Source of the DNA: Hyparrhenia diplandra
Taxonomy: Eukaryota > Streptophyta > Magnoliopsida > Poales > Poaceae
DNA length: 64,000 bases
NCBI GenBank assembly: GCA_015847255.1
Contig: JADLZK010005834.1
Location: 236,599 to 300,598, forward strand
Reading direction: 5' to 3'
In this document: positions 22,690 through 33,042 of the stretch, piece after piece
Layout of the letters: each line of letters opens with the position of its first letter
Position numbering within the stretch: position 1 is the first letter of the stretch
The notes under the pieces: generated by a model
What the model was told of the DNA's origin: nothing
Databases searched by the model: none
The model's input: the letters and a program-made list of their open reading frames with translations, nothing else
Made by a program: the position numbers and the translations under genes

Positions 22690-24965
22690 AAAGAAAAAAT
22701 TGCAGAGTTCATGAATGAGCAGATTAGGGGCGGCAGTAGAGTGCAATTCCTATTGGTGTTTGAAGAACTTGAGTAAAGGGGTTTATGCAAAGCAGTAGGC
22801 ACAATTTAGAAAAGCAGTATTACAAAGAGCTAGGTGATTGCATTGGAAGCCAAATGAGAGATCAGTAGCCTTGTTAGTAGAATCAGAGAAGAAAGGGAGG
22901 ATGCGTTCTGATGACAACTACAAGTGTTGAGTTGCAGTCATAATAATAGAGATAAAAAAGTTAGTAAAGGAGCAAGCTATGTAGTTAAAAAAAAGAGGTT
23001 TGATATTAAAATACACCTTCATTGGGAGGAACAAGTAGAGATCGAAATTGGTGAGAGGCAAAAGCACTTTGGAGTAATATAAAAAAAAGAGAGATGGTGA
23101 AATGCAGTAGATGCACCGAAGCAATGGAATGATAGATTGGAAGAGTTCAGCAACAAATCAGTTCCAGTTGAGAAGTGGTGGCAGGAAACTTTGTGCGGTG
23201 TGGGTACAAGAATAGTTGACAGTAAGATTTCAGCGAAGAAGTGGTGATGGAGCATTTTTGCAATGAACGAAAATACAATGTTAAGGAGGCTAGAAATGTG
23301 AGTGCAGGATAGAGAGAAAGGGAGCAATATGCTGCAGCAATTTATTAGTTATAGGCATGTCAGTGTGCAGTAAAAGAAAAGCAAAAGATGAGGAAATTAG
23401 CAAAAAGCCTGATGTGGTGAGAATAGTAAGGGTCTGATATGAAGATAGAAACAAGCAAAGCTTGCAACTGATGTGGTGTAAAAGAAGAGTGATACTAGAG
23501 GGCTGGCTGAAGTAGTAGTTGATTCAGTGACATTGTTGGTCGAAGTTGTTGTACAACAATTAGAAAGGAGAGATGATGGACTGTGATAGATGCAGCAAGG
23601 TAGTGAGGTGATTGAGATGTGATAGAATTTGGCCACAGATCAGTTTAGCACCAGGAGTGTTAGGTTGGCAAGACATGAGATGTTGTCAAGAAAACATTAA
23701 AGTGTGATGAGGAGACATGTAAAAAAAAGTATATCATTGCAGGAATAATTCAGAGTGTTTGAGATGCAGGCTTACTTGACCCTGAAGTGCAGTGTGTGGG
23801 TCTGACAGTGTTCAGCACGGCAGACCATTAGGGAAAGTAAAGAAAAAGAATCAGCTGATGCCTGTCAATGCCTTGTTCTGAATAATAGAAACCATAGCTC
23901 TGAGAATTGTAGTACTGAAGAATAGCAGCGAGCTAGTTCAGGCGTGTGGTGAATTTTGAGAAATGTCAGTACTGAGCATACATGGTGCTCAGTCATAAAA
24001 ACATTCAGTAAATGTAACACCTCAGCTTTCAGTAGCTTGTCAGTGCGTGTGCTATATAATAAGCAAGCAAGATGTGACAAATGCATAGTAGTTCAGAGTT
24101 TAGTGTATGCCTTGCGATGTAAAGTTTCTGTGAAAAGAAACAACATGTACTGTCATTTCCAGAATGTTTGAGATATTTAAGCATGATAGATTATTAGTGG
24201 CCTGTTGTGAATTCGGCCCTATGAGTTAAGAGCAGTCTTGTATCGAATTATATAAGCTTGATGAGTTTTGCATGAGACATGTCTCTCGGTGGGATATATG
24301 TATATATGCATAAAAAAATATTGAATCGCGTACCTGTTAGCCGATCAACTCTTGGTGTTAGTGCACATCACATATACATGCTAGTGGTTATTCGTGGTGA
24401 AATATATGACATGATGATTGAGTTGTTGCCGTCCTTGTCCCTGTTAATGATCATATCAGAGTTTGGCCAACATGTCGTTCGGTTTGTGGTGAAGTCATAA
24501 TTAAAGAAGAGTTACCAGCTTACTCCGTGACCGACGAGGCCAGAGATGTCCGACCCTGACCGACGAGGCAGGGAATCCATTTGCTCGAGACCGACGAGGC
24601 CGAGCATTTTTCTAGACTTCACTTCAAACTCCGTGACCGACGAGGCCGGATCCATCTTGCCAAAGACTGAGGAGGCTTTGGGTGTATTATGTGACTATTC
24701 TTGCTACCATTTATTCTTGGAGAATATATATGCAGATTACAAAACGACGACCATTTGTGCAGCTTAATCGGAGGTCTTCCATAGAAGTTAGACTATGGAT
24801 GTAATTAACCGGATTGTCTTACGAGACCCCGGGAACCAAAGAATTCCATGTCGACCTGTACTTCAGATGTATTGGGCGCAATAAAAATGTAAATCCTATG
24901 TGGGAATGTGTACTTTGTAATTCTCCAAAGAATTAATAAAGATCAGATTTCCCCGAGATTGTTGT
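22690..24965 (+). other. Purine-rich, transcript-like orphan region
   Basis: Strongly A/G-biased on the plus strand to about 24000, with stops in all frames. AATAAA-like words occur at 24876 and 24932, as at a transcript end. It may be the 3' part of the split candidate gene or an old retroelement LTR. No family was recognised. Confidence 0.35.
24529..24646 (+). repeat. Four copies of GACCGACGAGGC
   Basis: Exact 12-mers lie at 24529-24540, 24558-24569, 24589-24600 and 24635-24646. A degenerate fifth (gactgaggaggc) follows near 24665. Two copies share the longer word CTCCGTGACCGACGAGGCC. Spacing is uneven (29, 31, 46 bp), so this is not a simple tandem array. Confidence 0.85.
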
Positions 24966-25288
24966 TCATTTTATTTATTTTGTATACAAGAGTATCTTGC
25001 ACGCCTGAACATTATTTATTTTCCTACGCATAGGACGTATCTCTCCATGTGGGAGATGTTTCTTTTAGCGAAAACACTAGGTATAGAGGGAGTACCTATT
25101 ACCTGAAAATAGATGACACACATATTAAAAACCAGCCTCCAACAGCTCATGCATCCCAAGAATGCAAAATGCATCGGAGGAGAGGGTTGGCAAAAATGAG
25201 GCTTCTCTCTCCTCAACGCATCCCTGCCAGTCTGCCACCATGTATGGCGATGGCGACGGCAACAACCACGGCACCATGTACATATCCA

Positions 25289-26435
25289 TTGAAAGGATCG
25301 AGATGCCCAAGAGGGGGGGGGTTGAATTGGGCTAATCTAAAATTTTCTTGCACAAATTAAACCTAATAGCCCGAATTCACTCACTTGTGTCTATGTGTGT
25401 TTCTAGCAACTACCGCAAGACAAAGTTTAGCACCCTATGTTCCAATCCTACTCTAACATAACAATTCTAGGAATGTAAAGGCATGAAATAGAATTGCGGA
25501 AAGTAAATGCTCAAAGTAAAGAGAGGAAGGAATACGGCGATGTTTTTCCAAGGTATCGAGAGAGTCGGCACTCCCCACTAGTCCTCGTTGGAGCACTCTC
25601 CCAAAAGTATCGCTCCCCCTTAGTCCTCGGAAGAACTAAGTGCTCTCGCGGTGAATCGCCCACAACCGCTCACAAGCTCGCTTGAGCCACCCACAAGCTC
25701 TACCGGGTGATCTTCAAGCCATGATCCGCCGCCGAGCCGTCTAGGTGATGGCGATCACCAAGAGAACAAGCACGAACTCTCACTTCACCTCAACAAGCCT
25801 AGGAGAAGAGTGGATGCAAACTTGAATCTCTCAAAGCACTCTAAGGAGGTCCTTAATCTTGCATGAACACCACCTTAGGCTCTTGCTCTCCCTTGCACCC
25901 TCAAAGGTGTTTCTCAGCTGAACAAATGGGCAAGAGAGGGTGCAAGGTCATGGGGATGAAGTATATATAGTCCTTCCACATCCAATTCAAACAAACACCT
26001 CAAACACTGCTGCTGCGACTTGACCGACGCCTCGGTCGGTTTCAAAAACTGCTAGCCATTGCAGGCTGGCGTCGGCGTCCCGGTCGCAGAGTCCGGTCAC
26101 CGACCGGACGCTCGGTCGCCAATTTGGTCCAATCGGACCTTATCGGAATCGACCGACGGTTGGCTGACCGACGCTCCGGTCAAAGACCCGGCGTCCGGTC
26201 CAGCGTCCGGTCACTTCTTTGAAGCTCTTCTTCACCTCCGACTTCGCATCTTCATGAATGGCTTCAACTCCAACTGATCTTAGGGACATTTTGAGCTACC
26301 TAGTGCTAGAAAACTCAAGTGTGCACCACATCTCATCTCTAGACTCACCTATGTCAAGCTACCCATTCGTACCCCCTTAATAGTACGGCCAAAATAAAAA
26401 ACAAAGTTATAACGACTAATCCGATGTCACTCAAC
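25289..26435 (-). mobile_element. Solo LTR of a Copia/Sirevirus-like element
   Basis: On the minus strand the LTR end reads ..CAACCCCCCCCTCTTGGGCATC..CCTTTCAA, the same layout as the Copia LTR end in this window. No PBS follows (TGGATATG), so it is a solo or truncated LTR. The stretch 26010-26215 is dense in words of the types 'gaccgacg' and 'tccggtc', giving many short palindromes. A TATA-like tatatata lies at 25962-25969. The far end is uncertain (about 26400-26460). Confidence 0.55.
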
Positions 26436-26568
26436 TCCATCGACAATCGAACTAATCGTCCTTAACCTTCCCTATTGTCTAAGGAGTAAAATGACTGCAC
26501 ATCAGGCGGCTCATCATCATCATAGGTTGCACAGTCATCGGGCACAACAAACTCAGAATCCAGTCCAA

Positions 26569-27040
26569 TCATAAGCCTCTCGCCAGCTTCAGGTTCTCAC
26601 AAATTTGATGATAGACAGCCTTTGCATTTTGGGACCAAACATCTATAACTTGCACAGGACTAGAAGCAGCAGGGGGAGCAGGTACAGTAGTAGGCGCAAG
26701 AGATGCAGCAGTTGGAGCAGGTGCAGTAGTAGGCGCAAGAGATGCAGCACTAGCAGGTGCAATAGAGAGCCCGGTCTGAGCAGGAGATGGATACCAGTAG
26801 TAATAAGTCAATTGCATCTGAGCTGAGCGATAGGGAAGGTTCATCTCCACGGGCGGCACAATCCATTGCCAGGTGTGATTCTGGTGCTGCTGGGCAAAGT
26901 AGTAAGGCAATTGCATCTAAGCTGAGACGATAGGGAAGGTTCATCTCCACGGGCGGCGCAATCCATTGCCAAGTGTGGTACTGGTGCTCCCGATGAAAAA
27001 CTGGTGCGTGTGCGGCATCAAACTCAGTTGCTACGTTTTC
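26569..27040 (-). CDS. Unrecognised coding fragment with internal repeat
   Basis: A minus-strand reading frame begins after a possible acceptor (TTTTAG, near 27049), runs as FDAAHAPVFHREHQ, shifts frame once near 26920, and ends at 26569 with ..LKLARGL. It contains a repeated block TWQWI[VA]PPVEMNLPYR and an Ala/Pro/Thr-rich tract with two SLAPTT[AV]PAP units. No domain is recognised. It lies 0.95 kb downstream of the DUF4283-like gene on the same strand and could be a separate decayed gene or part of a transposon. Confidence 0.35.
26809..27000 (-). repeat. 99-bp tandem duplication in the coding fragment
   Basis: The unit starting caattgcatct (26809-26907) is repeated from 26908. 99 bp is a multiple of three, so the repeat would keep frame. 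The right copy has an extra base pair of sequence at 'gagacgat' against 'gagcgat', next to a CG, which breaks the frame. Confidence 0.8.
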
Positions 27041-27827
27041 TCTCTAAAACATTGGTATTTTACATTCTAAAATAAATGTTGCAATAACTCATATGTGTGC
27101 TGCTCCTTCGGTGAGCACCTGTCCCACTAAAACACTTGTTGCAGTTATATTATGTAGTGAAACAGAGAGTTGTAGGTTGTACATCAAAGAATAGCACATA
27201 TTAAACACCTGTATTAAAAACTAAAAAAAATGAGTGATCTGATAAATGTGTATTCCATAGAAGGGCTGCAAGGTTACAGCATTGAGCAGCGGTTGGCATC
27301 TTTTAAGGTGCTCTCCGCACTTATATATATACTAGTAGTGCTAGCGCCCATGCGCGCGAGGATAGGTCAAAGTTTTATGTGTGAATAATAAGCAATGGAT
27401 GCAAAGAGTGCATATTTAGATGCGGTGTTCTTATATAGATACAACATAGATAGCAACTGTTCAAAGTCGGAACTAAATACCATACACATTAACACAGCAT
27501 TTAAAAGGGAGACCGACTCATGTCTACTAATGAAGTGATCATCTGGCCAGGACTGCTAGCATCTGGCCAACACTGATCATCTACAACATATGCGAAGGCT
27601 GGAGAAGTCATCCGGATGTGAAAAGGCCAAGACCGCTGAAGCACATCTGAAGTAGCACCTAGCCACCTGTGAAGCAGAACCATTTAGGAACCTGCAAAGC
27701 AGTGCTATGCAATCGAAAATGAACGGTGAATGTGATAGAAGCTAAGATTGTCGGGGGCTGTAACTCTGTTTTTTTATTGAAGATAGTAGATTTGGTAACT
27801 CTAAGCTACATAGATGTGTTTCTATTT

Positions 27828-27833
27828 TTTATT
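27828..27833 (-). terminator. Poly(A) signal of the DUF4283-like gene
   Basis: TTTATT on + (AATAAA on -) lies about 158 bp past the stop codon at 27991. A second copy is at 27773-27778. Confidence 0.45.
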
Positions 27834-27990
27834 GTTTTTATATCTAAACCTGCATTTTCTTACAAAACAGATTATTAGATTGTTGACGGCAATGCAGCTA
27901 TACTTCTTTTTTATATGGGCATCACGATTTAGTTTGGTAGTGAAAGGGCACACCTTAGTTAGATGGCTAGGTAGGGTACAGGCAATGGCT

Positions 27991-29677
27991 TTAGTAGCGA
28001 GGGTTCCTGTCGGAGTCAGTCTCAGGTGAGTACTGAAGCCTCAAGAGTCTACCCTCAGAATCATAGTCGCTGTCCGAGGTGTCGGCCTGCAGCGGGACGG
28101 CGTCGAGCTCCCTGTTCACTGCAGAAGAATCGAATAATGTGAGGCATTTTTTTATTGAACTTAATGTATTTATGTGTGTAGATCAATGTACATTGCATCT
28201 GGTCTTCTTCGGCCTCTCTGATCATATCCCTGTCGCACCCAAATAGTTCAGCTGTCACAGATGAAGAGTAGGTTAGTTCAGCGTTGAATGGCAAGGTAGG
28301 GAGTTATCCTGTCTAATATGGTTAGAGTGAAGGGTCACCTGTGTCTATGGAAGCTGAATCGTTGTCTTCAGAGAACGGTGGCTCATCTAGAGAAGGCTCC
28401 TCGTCGAGTGGTGGTGCCTGTAAGTAGAGATATGTTCTCATTGTGACTGGGAAGGTGACGTTCTGTATGCCGATTTCTTTTTCATACTGCAGCGCTATGG
28501 TTCCATAGGTTGGAATAGAGTTCTGGCTTTGGGCGTAAGCATGGACGCGGCATATTCCTTTTGAGCGGACCAATCGACAGGTCTGGATTCTACAGTATGG
28601 ACCGAGTAATGGTTCCAGCGCGGATTTGTTGAAGGCGTGTGCTGGGAAGCCGGAAATGTCGATGGTGACTATAGTGTCCCAGTGCACGGCTGTACCACCG
28701 TATAGATTGTTCCATGTCCCTAGAAGTGCATCCAGCTGGGTGGTCTGGAGCTGTAGGGCTCCTGCGACCATGTCCCTCTCTGCAAGTGAGCCAAATTCGA
28801 CAACAAAGTCTGCTCGGAACCTTGTTATCGTCAGAGGGATGGCCTGATAGGCAAATTGTGTGTGTATAGCATGTCGGATGTGCCCGGTTGTGATGGTGCC
28901 ATCGTTTGGGCGCACATCGGTCACAATAACCGAATTTGCAAAGTGCTGTTCTATCATGTCTGTGTCATCGTTGGTTTTTATGATTGCAAGGGTTTGTGGT
29001 GTACGTGGAGCCTGGAGAAGCAAATGGTGGTCATCGTTATGATTGATCGGAAAGATCTAGAATGGAATCTGAATATGCACCTATGAGTTTAAAACAGACA
29101 ATAGTAGAAGACTGAAATCCAATCATTACTACATAGAAATAGTACATTGTGAATGCGTAGATGTCTTATTTTATTTTCTTTTTCATGCAGTCTTTGAAGT
29201 GCTAGACCATGGCATCCTATAGCTGGAGGTTACGGTACTGTAGCGTGGGGAAAAATCATAGTACAGATTCTAAGCTGAAGTATTCAAAAATCTAGTCTGT
29301 AAACCCAATGTGGATAACGCCGATATAAATACACGTCGAAACAACGAAATAATCTAATCATAGACTATTGTTGAGCAGGGACATACCGTCTCCTCGGAAG
29401 GTGTGTGTGGATCTGTTGAGTCCAGAGGGCTGAGACGCGTGGTTTTGCCTGGGAGTGAAAGAGGGATTCAGTGAATCGAGGGGAGAAAGGAAAAGGGTCG
29501 CGGCGCAAGGCGTCTGAGCGGGGCGAGTCTGAGGTTGGTGACGTACCTACTGGAGCTCACGGAAATCGTCGCTGGTGGCTTCACGGCTAGGGTTCTTGGG
29601 GCGATGGAGGCCGTATGTATATTTTGTCGAGGAGATTGCGACGCCGTTGGATCGCCAAAATTGGGTACAGCAGGCAT
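27991..29677 (-). CDS. DUF4283-like protein, five exons, 349 residues
   Basis: Exons on the minus strand: 29677-29551, 29448-29387, 29011-28339, 28251-28192, 28118-27991. Every intron is GT..AG, phases are 1, 0, 1, 1, and the sum is exactly 350 codons. Residues 1-63 are Pro/Ser/Thr-rich. Exon 3 (64-287) holds an alpha/beta region like the RRM-like DUF4283 domain of plant retroelement-linked proteins: FRADFVVEFGS, then LYGGTAVHWDTIVTIDISG, FPAHAFNKSALEPLLG and ICRVHAYAQS. The C-terminus is acidic and Ser-rich (DTSDSDYDSEG). The CCHC knuckle and RT often found with DUF4283 are absent. A TATA box lies at 30018-30025. The function is unknown; an RNA- or DNA-binding role is only inferred. The ATG is the first in frame with all exons. 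Confidence 0.65.
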
Positions 29678-30017
29678 ACCAGCAGCAGGACCACGGCCTC
29701 GGCTCCTCCGAACCCACCCGGCGCTCTCACCGGCGTGGCTCCTCCCTCCAACGGCGACCGCACACAAGCTTTGGAAGAAGCACCTAAGAGCGGATGCGAG
29801 AGACTGCCGCCAAAACGCGAACCGCGACGGCACCGGGGAGCCGAGTCCCAACGCCGCAGAGGAATGTGATCGAACGCATTAGATTAGATTCCGGCGACGC
29901 GGCGGCGGGATTTGAGAAGGGAAGACCGGGATAGGCAAAAACGGCGGCGGTGAAGAGAAGAGAAATTACCAGGCAGCAGTAACGGCGGACGGCCCGGAAG
30001 AAACGGGAGGAACCTGG

Positions 30018-30025
30018 TTTTATAT
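30018..30025 (-). promoter_or_regulatory. TATA box of the DUF4283-like gene
   Basis: On the minus strand ATATAAAA in the context GTGATATAAAACCAGG, about 340 bp before the ATG at 29677. Transcription start is inferred near 29990, giving a leader of about 310 bp with one upstream ATG (near 29877). Confidence 0.6.
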
Positions 30026-30029
30026 CACC

Positions 30030-30680
30030 GGTGAAGCAGCAGGGACCGAGCCACAGCGACGCGGAGCGACCCAGCTATCTCTGGTGAGCGGGCTCCACAG
30101 AAAACTGAAGCAGCCTGTCCCCACCAACAGAGAGAAGGGAACAAAGATCGACGGGACGAAAAACGCTTCGCCTGGCGACCCCGCCCGCGCGCTCACCGAA
30201 CGGAGGGGTCCTGCGCAGAGCCGTTCCCCAACGAACGAGGAGCGACAACGACGCACCAGAGGACGGAAACCATACCGCGGGACCCACGGCAAGCGTGAGT
30301 GTCGACGACGACCGTGGCCCGCAGACGCCATCTCCCAACAAGCAACCGACAGATGGGACCAGCCGTGCTTAACCAATAGGCGCGGCGACAACAGCGCGCC
30401 CAGGCGGGCCAATCCAGGCCTCTCCCGACCGGCAAAGGGTCCAGGTGACCAACCAACAGCGGGGCGGCGACAACGCACTCCATCCGGTCAATCAGCCCAC
30501 GGCGGCGGCGGCACGCTGGCGCTCGCGAGACGTCATCGGGCAGCGCGCACGAACGGTACGGCGCAAAGTCAACGCCGCCGAGCCGTCGATGGCCAAATCG
30601 CGACGGGCGACGGTAAAAACAGATATCGTGGGCGATCTCGTTGAGCGTTTTCTCCACAGACAATGTACTCTTTAAATAGA
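30030..30680. other. GC-rich promoter-side region
   Basis: GC-rich, CG-rich DNA upstream of the minus-strand TATA box. Long ORFs on both strands (for example 30084-30644 and 30801-30193) lack domains and are best explained by composition. Confidence 0.4.
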
Positions 30681-30689
30681 GAGAGATTC

Positions 30690-32870
30690 TTAAATAAAAT
30701 TTGGCAACGAACAGCTCGACAAGAGCCCATGTAGGACAGGAGGATAAAAATTGGCCCATCACAAGAAAGGTGAGCCCACGTTTGTCTTCTTTCTTCCCCA
30801 TATCCTTTTGTGTATTCTTTTTGGGAAATACTTGTATATATATTCAGCACTTTCTAAGACCTAACACAATATTTGCAAAAGTAAATTCCAACAGTTTACA
30901 TGAAACCATTGGAATACTACGCAAAATATTGAACTATACATTTTAAATGTCGGGGGTTTTTATAGAAGACTAAATGAATGTTACTGTTTGATCTCATTTT
31001 GTTTCACAATATAATCAACATGAAGGTTCAACTAGCTTGATTTGCCAAAAACATCAGTTTGTGAAAAATGTTTCAAGTTTTGGATCTCAAAGCGGTTTCC
31101 AGCCCCATCCTACAATACCACCAGGCATACCATGCAAGACTTGTTCCGCCTCCCTTTTCTGCATCACATCATTCAACGTTTTAAAAGTTTTCACATCAAA
31201 GAATAAGTATATATATAACACCAATTATACTCCTACTCTACATATGCCTCTTTTTCCTCTAAAGATAATCTAGACGTGTTCGTTTTCGAAACAATATATG
31301 TTCAGTTTGTCAAGGCCTTTCAGAAACAAAAAAAGAAAAGAAAAGTTTGTCATGGGCCATACACGGCAACAATTCATATGCGTAGCTTCAGGGTGCCGTT
31401 TCGTCGCCTTTCCCCAGTTGTGAGTGCACCTCGTTCCACACTGAACAAACGTGACGTCGTGGCCGAGATCTCATTCCCAGCTCTGGGATGCGGCCGGACA
31501 GAGCACACACACACACCCTCTGCATGCACGCTAAATCAGGCATTCTGGCTTCTCCTTCGTCTTCGTTTTTCTATATCTACATCTATCTATCCATCCAGAT
31601 CAAGAAACAGCAACCAATTCGCTTGCTTGCTTGGGCCGTGAAGCATCAGCTGATCAGTTCCATGCATGCGCAGCTAGCGCGGCATTGCGTACTGAAAGTG
31701 ACATCGAGATGAAGCTGCCAAGATTCGAGAACGATCCATGTCCACACACACCATTGCTGCTGATGATCATGTGGTTCTCCTAGATCACACATAGGAGTAC
31801 TCCTACGTTTTTAAACAACACGTCGATCGTAACCGACCTCGCCTGCTTTTAGCCGATGCTCGTGCCTTGAAGCTTTGTATTTCGACTCCGCCCTCCATTG
31901 AAGCTTTGTATTTCGACTCCGCCCTCCTCCATTTTCATCGTGCCGGCCCGGCGGTGCAGTGGGGCGGCTAGCTGCAAATTGGACACGTCGCATTCTGATG
32001 ATCCATCGTCCTCGCCGCCAGCAGCAGGTCCAACAACGTTGGTGCTCAACGTACGGCTGCTGCTACATTGTTTCTTGGTAAACTGAGCTGAGGCAACACA
32101 TTGCATGAATCGATATGCATGATTTGTACGATGACAATTACTAATTCATTGACAGGTTACTCTTGAGGCAACACCCTTGATCGAGTGTTTTTTTTTTCCA
32201 ATTATATATAAGGAATAATACAAATCTGGTATTTTAGTCTTTGCTGACCCAATCTAGCTATCCAACCAAACCACCAGACATAAAGTTGGCATGCAGTTTA
32301 AGATTGAAAAACAAAAAAGGTATTGAGTGTTCTTGGTGGCGATTCCAAAGCCGTGCTACAACAGTAGTACTAGATATACATACCACTATAACAGCGACTA
32401 AACAAGCTTATACCCCAACCAATCGCTTTTATTTGGTTCTTCCCAAAGCCAAGAAAAGCAAGCACGGACCCTTGGAGTGTTGGAATGGTGCTTACTCCAC
32501 TCGGAACAAACAAAAATACTTTAATGCTTACTACAACGAGCACCGGCCAATCAGAAGGTTCCGCCGCCGTCTGCGTCCGCCGCTGACATGCCGGCCACGC
32601 TGCCGGCCGGGGTCCACATGTCAGCCGCGCCTGATGAGTGATGAGTTCATGATGCGCTCCGAGCCGGCGAGACAGCCAAACAGGGCCGGGTCTTGCGCAT
32701 TCTTTACTGTCACTCAAAACCATCAGAGAGAAATCAGAAAAAGACATTCCCGTCGTCTGTGGTGTGGTGTGGTGGTTGCTTCGAGTTCGCACGACGTTAT
32801 GGCGCGGCGTTTGTTCGGTGCGCTTTACAGCAATTTTCATGGTGATTTTGACGAACGACCAATCGCAACT
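30690..32870. other. Intergenic AT-rich DNA
   Basis: No gene recognised. A long plus-strand ORF at 32241-33092 is open by chance: it mixes AT-rich and GC-rich segments without any domain, and only its last codons touch the xylanase first exon. Confidence 0.4.
31867..31927 (+). repeat. 31-bp perfect tandem duplication
   Basis: The unit ttgaagctttgtatttcgac.. (to gccctcca) occurs twice back to back. Confidence 0.9.
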
Positions 32871-32876
32871 TCTTTT

Positions 32877-32895
32877 TATATATATATATATATAA
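32877..32895 (+). promoter_or_regulatory. (TA)n tract serving as TATA region of the xylanase gene
   Basis: About nine TA units ending TATATAAGG, roughly 150 bp before the ATG at 33043. It is a microsatellite and the only TATA-like word in place, so its length could affect expression. Confidence 0.5.
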
Positions 32896-33042
32896 GGTGT
32901 CCTGCCGTGATCCATCTCCCTCACCTCACCTCACCGCAAGCAAATCGACAGCCAGCTGCAAGTTTCTCCGGCCAAACCAAACTCCCAGCGATCACCGGCT
33001 CCGCCGCCTTGGTCACATCGTCCACCGGCCGGAGTACGAACA

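Noticed and set aside
24529..24646. CRISPR-like array
   Set aside because: Repeats are only 12 bp, unevenly spaced and in a plant nuclear context; no cas genes.
30084..30644. Long ORFs on both strands at 30.1-30.8 kb
   Set aside because: Promoter-side CG-rich DNA, open in many frames, no domain.
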